From positions 1,798,001 to 1,862,000 of the forward strand of contig NZ_CP015772.1 in the NCBI RefSeq assembly GCF_001654455.1: a DNA stretch of 64,000 bases, read 5' to 3'. The translations under genes were made by a program, and so were the position numbers. A model generated the notes under the pieces. It was not told the origin of the DNA. It searched no databases and was given only the letters and a program-made list of their open reading frames with translations. Source of the stretch: Niabella ginsenosidivorans. Lineage in GTDB: Bacteria; Bacteroidota; Bacteroidia; Chitinophagales; Chitinophagaceae. Of the stretch, positions 16,347 to 25,086 are shown one piece after another (positions within the stretch are counted from its first letter, which is position 1; every line of letters starts with the position of its first letter).

Positions 16347-19300
16347 TTATTCCATTTCCCAGTCATCCTCCTCATGAGCTCTTTTTGCCACAACCTTTTC
16401 CTGCAGGTACTGGAAAATGATGTACAACACAGGAATGATAAAGATGCCGAGCAACACACCCGTAAGCATGCCGCCAACCGTACTGTAGCCAATAGAGTGG
16501 TTACCGATGGCCGAGGCGCCTTTTGCAAACACCAGCGGCAGCATTCCTACAATGAACGCAAAGGAGGTCATTAAGATGGGGCGCAGCCGTAAACGTGAGG
16601 CTTCCAGCGCGGAGGCCACCAGGCTCATGCCTTTGCGCCGCCGCTGTACTGCATATTCCACAATCAGGATGGCGTTCTTCGCCAGCAGCCCGATGAGCAT
16701 GATCAGCCCGATCTGTACATAAATATTATTTTCCAGCCCTGCAAACCCGATGAAAAGGAACACACCCAATATACCTGCGGGCACCGTAAGGATCACCGCA
16801 AAGGGCAGTATATAACTTTCATACTGTGCGGAAAGCAGAAAGTAAACAAAGATGATGCTGAGCAGGAAGATGTACACCTGCTGACTGCCGGCACTTCTTT
16901 CCTCGCGGGTAATACCTGTCCACTCGTACGAGTAGCCTCTTGGTAATGCCGTCTTTGCTGTTTCTTCAATAGCATGGATCGCATCCCCCGTACTGTAACC
17001 TGGCTTGGGCATCCCGTTGATCGTAACCGCATTGAAGAGGTTGTTACGGGTTACGGTTTCCGGTCCAAATACCCGCTTTAGCTTTACCAGTGTTTTCACG
17101 GGTACCATTTCACCCAGGTTGTTTTTTACAAAGATCTCATCCAGGGACGCGGGGTCCTTACGGTATGGAATATCTGCCTGCGCCATTACCCGGTAATATT
17201 TTCCGAAGCGGTTGAAATCGGATACAAAGCTGCTCCCGAAATAGATCTGCAGGGTTTGCATCAGGTCGTTAACGGATACACCCAGCTGTTTTGCTTTTAT
17301 ATAATCTGTTTCTATTGAAAACTGCGGGTTGCCTGCTGCAAAAGTGGTAAAGGCATAAGCTATTTCCTTTCTTTTCATTAATGCGCCGATAAAGGCACCT
17401 GCGGTATTGCCCAGTTTATCCAGCGGGCCGTTGGTACGGTCCTGCAACATGAATTCAAAACCGCTTACGTTGCCAAAACCCTGAACGGTAGGAAAGTTGA
17501 AGAAAAAAGTATTGGCATCTTTTACTGAAGTTACTTTTCCCGTAAGCGCTGCTGCGATCTCATCCGGGTTTTTCAATGCCCCGCGTTTGTCCACATCCTT
17601 CAGCCGGATGAAACCTGCTGCGTAAGGAGAAGCACTGGCATTGCTGATAAAGTTCAACCCGTCTGCCACCCAAAGATTATTTACCGCTTCTTCTTTTTTA
17701 ATGATCTTGTCGATCGCTTCTGTGGCTTTATGGGTACGGTGCAGGGAGCTTCCGGGTGGTGTATTAACGGCATACAATACAAAACCCTGGTCTTCCGTTG
17801 GAATAAAACCGGTAGGCGTCCGTTTAATAAGCAGGTAACTGGCTACTGCTATAAGGGCCAGCGCACCAACAGCGATCCATTTTTTACGGATCAGGAAACG
17901 CAGGCTTCCTACATACCGGTTGGTTAAAGACCGGAAACCTGCATTAAAAGCAGCAAAGAAGCGACCTGCAAACCCGGCGGGTTTTTGATGGTGGCCTTTT
18001 TCACCGGCATTGTGCGGGCTTTTTAAAAAAAGCGCGCACAATGCGGGACTCAGTGTTAATGCATTAACCGCCGATATTAAAATGGCGATGGCCAGTGTAA
18101 AGGCAAACTGCCTGTAGAACACGCCAGCCGGGCCCTGCATAAAACCGACCGGTACAAACACTGCCGCCATTACCAGGGTGATGGAAATGATGGCGCCGGA
18201 GATCTCGTTCATAGACTGCACGGTGGCTTTGCGCACCGGCATATCCTTGTGCTCCATTTTTGCGTGCACGGCCTCCACTACCACAATGGCATCATCCACC
18301 ACAATACCAATGGCCAGCACCAGCGCAAACAGCGTTAACAGGTTAATGGTAAAACCGAATAGCTGCAGGAAGAAGAAGGTACCTACAATAGCCACCGGCA
18401 CTGCAATAGCCGGTATGAGCGTGGAACGGAAATCCTGCAGGAAAATAAATACCACAATAAATACCAGTATGAATGCAATGATGAGCGTTTCCCGTACCTG
18501 GTGTATGGACGCGTCCAGGAATTCCTTGGAGTTATACATGGTAACCGGTTTGATGCCTTTGGGCATGGTCGTGTACAGCTCTTTTAACTGTTTGTCCACC
18601 TCGGTAAGAATGTCGTTAGCGTTGGATCCGGCGGTCTGCAAAATAGCAAACCCGGAAACCGGTTTCCCGTTCAGGCGGTTGTTGGCGTTGTAGGTAAAAG
18701 CGCCAAACTCCACACGGGCCAGGTCTTTCAGCCGCAGCACGGAACCATTGGCATTGGCTTTTATGACGATATTTTCATAATCCTCATTCTGGTTCAGCTT
18801 GCCTTTATACTTCATCACATATTCAAATACCTCATCGCTGTTCTGGCCCAGCCGGCCGGGAGCTGCTTCCAGGCTCTGGTCCTTGATGGCTGCCAGTACA
18901 TCCTGGGGAGAGAGGCTGTTGGCTGCCAGGCGGTCCGGTTTCAGCCAGATGCGCATAGAATAATCTTTGGCGCCAAACACCTGTGCCTGTGCCACACCGG
19001 GGATCCGCTGTATCTGGGGGATCACGTTGATCTTTAAAAAGTTTTCCAGGAACAACTCATCATATTGCGTGCTGTCTTCACTATAAAGACCGGTGAACAT
19101 GATAAAGCTGTTCTGTACCTTTTGCGTGGAGATGCCTGATTGCACTACTTCCTGAGGGATCTGGTTGACGGCTTTTGATACACGGTTCTGAACGTTCACT
19201 GAAGCAATATCGGGGTCAGTCCCCTGTTTGAAAAATACGGTCAGGGTCATGGTGCCATCATTACTGGAATTGGAGGTCATGTAGGTCATGTTCTCCACGC

Positions 19301-19511
19301 CGTTAATGGCTTCTTCCAATGGTGTTGCCACAGAACGGGCCACTACTTCTCCGTTAGCGCCCGGGTAGGTAGCTGTTACCTGCACACTGGGTGGTGCAAT
19401 ATCCGGGAATAATGTAACCGGCAGCGAGAAAAGGGATAAGATACCCAGCAAAAGCAGAATCACTGAAATTACAGTGGATAATACGGGTCGTTGTATGAAT
19501 TTTTTAAGCAT
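16347..19511 (-). CDS. RND efflux permease (HAE1/AcrB type)
   Basis: The protein is about 1054 residues from the ATG at 19511; a longer start 15 codons upstream is possible but lacks support. It opens with FIQRPVLSTVISVILLLLGI, the first AcrB membrane helix, followed by periplasmic porter loops. The second half repeats the pattern (VGALALIAVASYLLIKRTPT). The helix-4 motif VLAIGIVVDDAIVVVEAV carries the paired Asp residues used for proton relay in this family. The large loops and twelve membrane helices fit a hydrophobe/amphiphile exporter. It pairs with the adaptor at 19998 and the outer-membrane factor at 14337. Substrates cannot be assigned. Confidence 0.94.
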   Translation of the reverse strand: MLKKFIQRPVLSTVISVILLLLGILSLFSLPVTLFPDIAPPSVQVTATYPGANGEVVARSVATPLEEAINGVENMTYMTSNSSNDGTMTLTVFFKQGTDPDIASVNVQNRVSKAVNQIPQEVVQSGISTQKVQNSFIMFTGLYSEDSTQYDELFLENFLKINVIPQIQRIPGVAQAQVFGAKDYSMRIWLKPDRLAANSLSPQDVLAAIKDQSLEAAPGRLGQNSDEVFEYVMKYKGKLNQNEDYENIVIKANANGSVLRLKDLARVEFGAFTYNANNRLNGKPVSGFAILQTAGSNANDILTEVDKQLKELYTTMPKGIKPVTMYNSKEFLDASIHQVRETLIIAFILVFIVVFIFLQDFRSTLIPAIAVPVAIVGTFFFLQLFGFTINLLTLFALVLAIGIVVDDAIVVVEAVHAKMEHKDMPVRKATVQSMNEISGAIISITLVMAAVFVPVGFMQGPAGVFYRQFAFTLAIAILISAVNALTLSPALCALFLKSPHNAGEKGHHQKPAGFAGRFFAAFNAGFRSLTNRYVGSLRFLIRKKWIAVGALALIAVASYLLIKRTPTGFIPTEDQGFVLYAVNTPPGSSLHRTHKATEAIDKIIKKEEAVNNLWVADGLNFISNASASPYAAGFIRLKDVDKRGALKNPDEIAAALTGKVTSVKDANTFFFNFPTVQGFGNVSGFEFMLQDRTNGPLDKLGNTAGAFIGALMKRKEIAYAFTTFAAGNPQFSIETDYIKAKQLGVSVNDLMQTLQIYFGSSFVSDFNRFGKYYRVMAQADIPYRKDPASLDEIFVKNNLGEMVPVKTLVKLKRVFGPETVTRNNLFNAVTINGMPKPGYSTGDAIHAIEETAKTALPRGYSYEWTGITREERSAGSQQVYIFLLSIIFVYFLLSAQYESYILPFAVILTVPAGILGVFLFIGFAGLENNIYVQIGLIMLIGLLAKNAILIVEYAVQRRRKGMSLVASALEASRLRLRPILMTSFAFIVGMLPLVFAKGASAIGNHSIGYSTVGGMLTGVLLGIFIIPVLYIIFQYLQEKVVAKRAHEEDDWEME

Positions 19512-19562
19512 GATAAATGAGTTGTAAGAATGCTGTGCGTAAATAATGCCAGTCAAATATTA

Positions 19563-19985
19563 AAAGTGGTTCAATAAGTAATGTTATGCTGAGCTTGACG
19601 CCTGCCCGCCATAGCGGAACCATGATTTTTTGAAAAATGTCCCCGCCCGAACGACGTTCAGTCGGGCTGGCTTTGTCAGGCCCGGTCCGGTCGGACGGGC
19701 TCAGGATGACACTGTCTTTTAGAAGTCCAAACGATATAATCGGGATAAAAGATCCCTGAAGCAACAGGGTTGCTGTTTTTTCAGGGTATGTTATCCGAAA
19801 AAATAAGTGTGATCAAATGGGCTGACCAATAGTCGCTACACGTCATCCGATAGTCTTTATGTAAAAGGATTCGACTGGAGCGAAGCAGAGAAATCTCCTT
19901 ATCTGATATTTATGTATTCGAGATTTCTCAACTTATTTCTCAACTTCACTACGTTACGCTCGAAATGACGGCTATTGGGTCCATC
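19563..19985. repeat. Dispersed repeat cluster between adaptor and permease genes
   Basis: The gap of about 485 bases between the RND permease start and the adaptor stop holds no supported gene. It contains TTATGCTGAGCTTGACG, CGTCATCCGATAGTC, CGACTGGAGCGAAGCAGAG and the CTCAGGATGACA unit. The left end GGTTCAATAAGTAATG also recurs near 34000 (GTTCAATAAGCAAT). All are of the family seen at 15820, 23030 and 63700. One GAACGACGTTCAGTCGGGC segment and GGTCGGACGGGC suggest nested imperfect copies. Confidence 0.75.
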
Positions 19986-19997
19986 CAATCAATCCCG

Positions 19998-21173
19998 CTA
20001 AATCGGGTTTGCCTTTAATACACTGTCGGCGGAAACCAGTTGGGGTTGTATCTGTGCGCCATCTTTCAGGTTACCGGTACCGGAGAGTACGATCTTTTCA
20101 CCCGCGGAAAGTCCTTTGTTCACAAAATAGAAGTAGGCATTTTTACCGGAAACCCCGATGGGTTTACTGCTTACTTTGTTACCGGCATCTACGGTAAATA
20201 CAAAAACCTTATCCTGGATCTCAAAAGTGGCTTCCTGTGGCACTACCAATACTTTGTTAAAGAGCTGCGGCAGGCGTATTTTCCCGGTGTTGCCGCTCCT
20301 CAATATCTTATTGGGATTAGGAAAGGCTGCGCGGAAATTAATAGCGCCGATGGTCTTGTCAAACTGTCCCTGTACCAGCTCTATCTTTCCTTTCTGCGGG
20401 TACACCGTATTGTCGGCTAATAACAGCTCAACAGCAGGAACGTTCTTTAATTTCTGCTCAATGGTTTCGCCCGGGTATTTATTTTTAAAGGCAATAAAAT
20501 CGGGCTCGCTCATGGAAAAGTAGGCGTACATGGTATTGACATCGCTGAGCATGGTGAGCGGTTGCGCTTCTCCGCGTCCGACAAGACTTCCTGTTTTAAA
20601 AGGAATGCTGCCGATGTACCCGTTCACCGGTGCTTTGATCAGCGTGTAGCTTACATTGATCTCAGCATTGCGTACCATCGCTTTTGCCTGTGCCAGTGCA
20701 GCGGCGGCGGCGTTATAATTGGCTTTTGCAGTTTTCAGCTGTACATCAGATACAACGCTGTTATCCACCAGTGGTTTCAGCCGGTCTACATCTACCTGCG
20801 CTTTCTGCATGCTGGCCTGTGCTGCCAGCAGGCTGGCCTTTGCATTGTTCAAAGCTTCATTGTATAACTGGGCGTTAATCTTAAACAATGGCTGGCCGGC
20901 GGTTACGTAGGCGCCTTCATCTACATAGATCTTTTCCAGGTAACCGTCTACCTGCGGGCGTATTTCCACATTTTCTTTTCCTTCCAGGGATGAAGAAAAT
21001 TCCTGGTACACCGTAACAGGTGATTCGGGAGCTCCCATTACAGGCAATGCCGGTGCCTGGTTTTGGGGAGCCGGATTGGCAGATCTGCTGACGCAGTTTT
21101 GCAGTGAAAGGGAAAGCGCAATAAGCGCCGGTACAAAAATGAGTGTGTGAATGGTATGGTTGTTTGTTTTCAT
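19998..21173 (-). CDS. RND efflux periplasmic adaptor (AcrA/MexA type)
   Basis: The protein is about 391 residues from the ATG at 21173, chosen because it gives a hydrophobic signal ending in SLSLQNC. Upstream codons before it look untranslated. Domains in order are beta-barrel and lipoyl parts split by an alpha-helical hairpin: VEIRPQVDGYLEKIYVDEG then YVTAGQPLFKIN (lipoyl first half), helices about 110-180, SYTLIKAPVNGYIGSIPFKT (second half), and later membrane-proximal strands. It links the permease and the outer-membrane factor. It follows tetR on the same strand and precedes a repeat cluster. The lipid-attachment Cys is likely but the lipobox is weak. Confidence 0.92.
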   Translation of the reverse strand: MKTNNHTIHTLIFVPALIALSLSLQNCVSRSANPAPQNQAPALPVMGAPESPVTVYQEFSSSLEGKENVEIRPQVDGYLEKIYVDEGAYVTAGQPLFKINAQLYNEALNNAKASLLAAQASMQKAQVDVDRLKPLVDNSVVSDVQLKTAKANYNAAAAALAQAKAMVRNAEINVSYTLIKAPVNGYIGSIPFKTGSLVGRGEAQPLTMLSDVNTMYAYFSMSEPDFIAFKNKYPGETIEQKLKNVPAVELLLADNTVYPQKGKIELVQGQFDKTIGAINFRAAFPNPNKILRSGNTGKIRLPQLFNKVLVVPQEATFEIQDKVFVFTVDAGNKVSSKPIGVSGKNAYFYFVNKGLSAGEKIVLSGTGNLKDGAQIQPQLVSADSVLKANPI

Positions 21174-21380
21174 CTGTAAAGTAGTTTTTGAGTCAAAGAA
21201 ATAGATGTCCGGCCGGGCCATTAGCCCCCGGTGCTTGTGCCGGAAACTGATGCCCGGGCATAATGATCCTGTTTGTAAGCGTGGATCCCGCTTTCTCTCA
21301 GCAACGCGAACCCGTTGTCGCCTGCTGCTCCATTTCAGGAGTACATTAAAGAATTACCACTGGATGTTGTTTTTTTTGGC

Positions 21381-21977
21381 TTAAAGATTTTGAATAATAT
21401 TCACCACCATCTGATCCAACACCGATACGTTCATTGTTTGCGGAACATCGGCACTTCTTGCGATCATGATCGATGTAAAACCATGTATTGCTGACCAGAA
21501 TGCATGTGTTTTATAACACGCGGATTCAACATTGGTTTTCTTTTCAATGATTATTTTTTTTATGATTTCGTAAATGATATCCTGTAAAGCTCCGAATTCT
21601 GTTTTCATTTTTCCTTCACCGCAACAGGGCATGCCCACACCAAACATCAGTTTAAAATAACTTTTGTTCTTAAGCGCAAACTTCCAGTAACATTCTACAA
21701 GCGCTTTCAGTTCTTCCTGGGGCGACTCTTTTTTTGAAATGGCTTTATGAATGTTTGACAACAACAGCTTGAACCCGTCCTGCGAAATTTCAAAAAGAAT
21801 GGCCTCCTTGTTGGCAAAATGATCATAGATAACGGGAGCACTGTATTCGATCGCATCCGCTATTTTCCGTATGGACAGGGATTCCCATCCTTCATGCTTT
21901 ACCAGCTGCAAGGCTGCCTCAATGATCTTTTTGCGGATCATTTCCTTTTCCCTCAATTTACGCTCTGCTACACTCAT
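21381..21977 (-). CDS. TetR/AcrR family repressor
   Basis: The 198-residue protein has the N-terminal TetR helix-turn-helix (about residues 15-60): KIIEAALQLVKHEGWESLSI, RKIADAIEYSAPVIYDHFAN, then KEAILFEI. The C-terminal ligand domain (60-198) is alpha-helical with a MLFGVGMPCCGEGK-like cluster whose Cys pair could matter in sensing, though this is only a suggestion. It is the first gene of the efflux operon and is likely to repress it. A palindrome at 21993-22005, about 16 bases upstream of the start, fits an autoregulatory operator. Confidence 0.93.
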   Translation of the reverse strand: MSVAERKLREKEMIRKKIIEAALQLVKHEGWESLSIRKIADAIEYSAPVIYDHFANKEAILFEISQDGFKLLLSNIHKAISKKESPQEELKALVECYWKFALKNKSYFKLMFGVGMPCCGEGKMKTEFGALQDIIYEIIKKIIIEKKTNVESACYKTHAFWSAIHGFTSIMIARSADVPQTMNVSVLDQMVVNIIQNL

Positions 21978-21992
21978 AAAAGTAAAATTTAC

Positions 21993-22005
21993 CTAACAGT
22001 GTTAG
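21993..22005. promoter_or_regulatory. Candidate TetR operator upstream of the efflux operon
   Basis: CTAACAGTGTTAG is a 13-base palindrome with 6-base arms and one central base. It lies about 16-28 bases before the tetR start. AGTTAACGG follows at 22009-22017. Position and symmetry suggest a TetR-family binding site; binding is inferred. The rest of the 410-base gap up to the gene at 22390 shows no gene that I recognise. Confidence 0.6.
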
Positions 22006-22389
22006 CAAAGTTAACGGTGTTTCGAAATTACTTCCAAATTTTTTTTGAAAAAAACAGGAGAAGCCGTAAAACAACCTGCGCGTTCCGGTGGGCGGTTATT
22101 GCTTTTTACAGGGTGTAAATAATTGTTTTTTAATACTTGTGTCTTGGAAAGTGCTTTTGAAAAAATAGTTGTCTTCATGCTGTTTTTGTTTTTTGAAGCT
22201 CAAAGCTAAAAACAGGGGATGACAGCAGTGTGTCAGGATGTTTTGTTTTTGAAATGTTTTTGAGCACCATGGAGGCTTGCGGAACAGATGGTGTATCTGA
22301 ATATTTTATTCGATACAATGCAGCAGTTTGCTTTTCATTGTTTTGTTAAATAGGCTATATTAGTGATATAAATAAAATCGGAACTACTC

Positions 22390-22995
22390 ATGAGAGCAAA
22401 AACACACTTACTGGCTATTGTGCTTCTGACAATTGTTGCATGTAATAATAACCATGTACAGCATCAACCTGTAGCTGATGTTCCAAAGGCCTTGGAAGAT
22501 AACAATAATTCATACAAACTGATTTCAAAAAGAAGTACCGGGGATCTGGTAGAAAACCTTTACAGTGAATTGATAAGTAAAAACAAGAATCTAGAGCAAC
22601 TGGAAGCAGGATTGGACACTCTCAGTCAAAGCAGGGTTGACTCTACTGACCCGTTCAATCAGTTCAATCAAAAAGTCCTGTCGTATTACAATGCAGCCGA
22701 TCAGCATATAAATCATATTGCGGACTCTTTGTTAAGGGACAAAATCAGGAATCTGGTGGAAAGCTATCTGGCAAAGTATGTCGCCACAACGGCGAAGCAT
22801 AATGAACTTTTGAAGACGATCAATGCCAAAAACGTGAAATTAAGTGATCTTCATACCGTATTAAAAATTGTAAAGACACTTCCTCAGATTGAAAGATATC
22901 AGAAAGAAAACCTGCCAGGCACCTTATCACTTGAAGGGTATATTAAAAAGCAGGATGAGGCAATTAAAAAGGAAGATCAGATGATGGATCAATAA
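22390..22995 (+). CDS. Hypothetical lipoprotein
   Basis: The 201-residue product starts with a lipoprotein-type signal (LLAIVLLTIVAC, Cys at 18) and continues as a mostly helical, charged protein. Stretches such as LVENLYSELISKNKNLEQLE, LRDKIRNLVESYLAKYVA and VKLSDLHTVLKIVKTLPQIE suggest coiled-coil helices. I do not recognise the family. It is divergent from tetR and ends before a 425-base repeat region; no neighbour indicates a function. The start is the ATG just after the weakly AT-rich leader (TAAATAGGCTATATTAGTG). Codon use looks like the surrounding genes. Confidence 0.7.
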   Translation: MRAKTHLLAIVLLTIVACNNNHVQHQPVADVPKALEDNNNSYKLISKRSTGDLVENLYSELISKNKNLEQLEAGLDTLSQSRVDSTDPFNQFNQKVLSYYNAADQHINHIADSLLRDKIRNLVESYLAKYVATTAKHNELLKTINAKNVKLSDLHTVLKIVKTLPQIERYQKENLPGTLSLEGYIKKQDEAIKKEDQMMDQ

Positions 22996-23029
22996 ACAAT
23001 AAAAGACAATGACAAGTAGATTACTAAAG

Positions 23030-23400
23030 CGAATGTCATGGTGTGCTTGACGAACCATGCCCTTCGTCAGGCTGCTAATGACAGATTACATTATACGTTG
23101 AAAACCAATCCTACTTTAGTCATGCTGAATTCCCGCCCGGACGGGTATTTCAGCATCTATGTATATGATCACTCAACAGACCCTGAAACAGGAATAGATC
23201 CCGGGACAAGCCCGGGATGACATCTTCAGGATGACCCGTAGGAATGATTGTCATTGCCTCATCCGAACTTTCGGATGATTTTGTTTTTACAAATGGAAAA
23301 CTCAGGGTGACATACTACTATTATTAGTCTTTACAGCATTTTTTAGTAACAGTCCGCGTATGATCCGGGCGGACGGGCCTGACGAACCATGAGAAGCAAC
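23030..23400. repeat. Dispersed repeats between the lipoprotein and GH51 genes
   Basis: The gap between 22996 and 23421 has no supported gene. It contains GTGCTTGACGAACCATGC then CTTCGTCAGGCTGCTAATGA, AGTCATGCTGAATTCCCGCC, ATCCCGGGACAAGCCCGGGATGA (an inverted pair CCCGGG / CCCGGG) and TCAGGATGACC units. These match the family at 15820, 19563, 34000 and 63700. A 60-residue open frame here is only a by-product of the repeats. Confidence 0.75.
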
Positions 23401-23421
23401 ATTATTTAAATCGGATTGAAG

Positions 23422-25032
23422 TTACATCCGAACCAGTTTTACGATCATCACCGCGCAGGGCAGCAGCTTTGTGCTGTAGCTTCCTTTCCTGTTATTCACA
23501 GTTCGGATCTTCGGGATCAATACATCCCTGTCTGTAACACTATTGAAAGCATTAATATTCTGATCAGCTATTTCCCAGGTCTGCGTTACTTTATAACCTT
23601 TTGGAACAGTGACTGCAACTTCCCGGCCGGTATTCCAGGAACGGTTGACCAGTGAAATATAAATGCCTTTTTCTGAAGATCGTACCGCTGCCGCATCAAT
23701 ATAAGTGAGCTGCTCATTGCCCGTTTTTATTTCTTTACAATCGCCGTCAATAGTAGCTGCAGCGGCTGCCCCTGTGATACCGGGGCCCTTTACGGTTACT
23801 TCCAGCTTTGAGCCCGTCATCCATTGCCGGTATTGTTTAAAGAGATAGAAGAGCGGTGTCTTTAACGCATCATTAGTGCCTATAGTGCGGATGAGGCCAT
23901 GCCCGTTTACCGGGAAGATATAATTGGCCATGCCCACTACAGGGCTTTGGCGAATGAATACATTCAACATGCCCGCGGCCACCGCTACATCAAACTGCCG
24001 CCTGGGTGACTGACGCGTAAATTTGTATTCTCCGTTTTCAAGTACGGAATGCCGGTTGTTCCATTCATCGATGCATAACCGTACAGGATCCCCTGCTTTG
24101 CTTTTGTTATAACGGCCAAGAAGGTTGCTAAGCAGCCGGAGATGCGCTTCCATTTTTGCCGGTGCAAAAAGCGTATTATCCGGGTTCTGCAACTGCCCGT
24201 CCTTTAGCTTGCTGACCACATAATAATGCTGTGTAAGATAATCGATAGCCTGCCCGCTTTTTTCCAGTACTGTACTGTCCCATGCTGCTGTATGTCCAAC
24301 GCCTAAAAGATGCAGCTCCGGGTATTTGCTATGGATGGTTCCGGCCCATACCGCCAGCCGGTCGCCATACCCGGCGGCTGTTTCCTCCTTATGCCGGCCC
24401 CAGGGGCCATAATTTTCATTGCCGATGCCCCAGTACTGTACTTTGTAAGGTTCTTTGTGACCATATGCCGCACGTAAGCGGCCACCATTGGTCGTATCCG
24501 GGTTGCCATTCACATATTCGATCCAGTCCAGCGCTTCCCATAAAGTACCGCCATATAACGGGTGGTTGGCCATATTAAAATTAATATAGGGCTGGGTGTT
24601 GATCTCTTTACACCATTGCAGAAATTCATCCGTTCCAAACTGGTAATTTTCTTTTCCTTTCCAGGCATAGGTGGGCACTACCGGGCGCAGCTTACGCGGC
24701 CCAATCCCATCGCGCCAACGGTACTCGTGTATGACCGTGCCGCCGGGCCAGCGCATTACAGGAATATCTAATTCTTTCAGTAACCGGGTTATGTGTGGCA
24801 GCACATTTCCGTTACCGTCAGTAACGCCACCATAGATCACGCTGTCGTTGACGTTTTCCAGCATCTGCCCGTAGATCATCGGGTCAACCGGTTCGGGGTC
24901 TTGTTGTATGCTGATGGTGACTATAGTTTTTTGTTGTGCATAGCCGTTTGGGTGCATCCCTATAAAAAGCAAGAGGAATGCCCCCGGTAATCGAAAAAAC
25001 AGGTGTGCCGCTGTTGTATGAATTCGTTGCAT
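23422..25032 (-). CDS. Alpha-L-arabinofuranosidase, GH51 family
   Basis: The 536-residue protein has a signal peptide ending near GYAQQ, so it is exported. The GH51 catalytic (beta/alpha)8 domain covers about 40-400 and a C-terminal beta domain follows. The acid/base residue is E206 in WGIGNENYGPWG and the nucleophile E323 in CIDEWNNRH, in the spacing expected for GH51. VDPMIYGQMLENVNDSVIY near the start and PVMRWPGGTVIHEYRW are also typical. It would release arabinofuranose from arabinan or arabinoxylan, or from arabinosylated small molecules. It is the last gene of the SusC/SusD operon, 54 bases after SusD. Confidence 0.93.
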   Translation of the reverse strand: MQRIHTTAAHLFFRLPGAFLLLFIGMHPNGYAQQKTIVTISIQQDPEPVDPMIYGQMLENVNDSVIYGGVTDGNGNVLPHITRLLKELDIPVMRWPGGTVIHEYRWRDGIGPRKLRPVVPTYAWKGKENYQFGTDEFLQWCKEINTQPYINFNMANHPLYGGTLWEALDWIEYVNGNPDTTNGGRLRAAYGHKEPYKVQYWGIGNENYGPWGRHKEETAAGYGDRLAVWAGTIHSKYPELHLLGVGHTAAWDSTVLEKSGQAIDYLTQHYYVVSKLKDGQLQNPDNTLFAPAKMEAHLRLLSNLLGRYNKSKAGDPVRLCIDEWNNRHSVLENGEYKFTRQSPRRQFDVAVAAGMLNVFIRQSPVVGMANYIFPVNGHGLIRTIGTNDALKTPLFYLFKQYRQWMTGSKLEVTVKGPGITGAAAAATIDGDCKEIKTGNEQLTYIDAAAVRSSEKGIYISLVNRSWNTGREVAVTVPKGYKVTQTWEIADQNINAFNSVTDRDVLIPKIRTVNNRKGSYSTKLLPCAVMIVKLVRM

Positions 25033-25086
25033 GACAGGAAATTGGCGGGTGAAAATAAGTATAATAAGCTATTACAGGGAACAATT

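Noticed and set aside
18178-18693. 171-residue plus-strand frame inside the RND permease
   Set aside because: Rich in Ser, Thr and Met from antisense of the Asp/Val-rich transmembrane helix; the permease is intact on the other strand.
23038-23220. 60-residue plus-strand frame after the lipoprotein gene
   Set aside because: It is made of the dispersed repeat units and has no family features.
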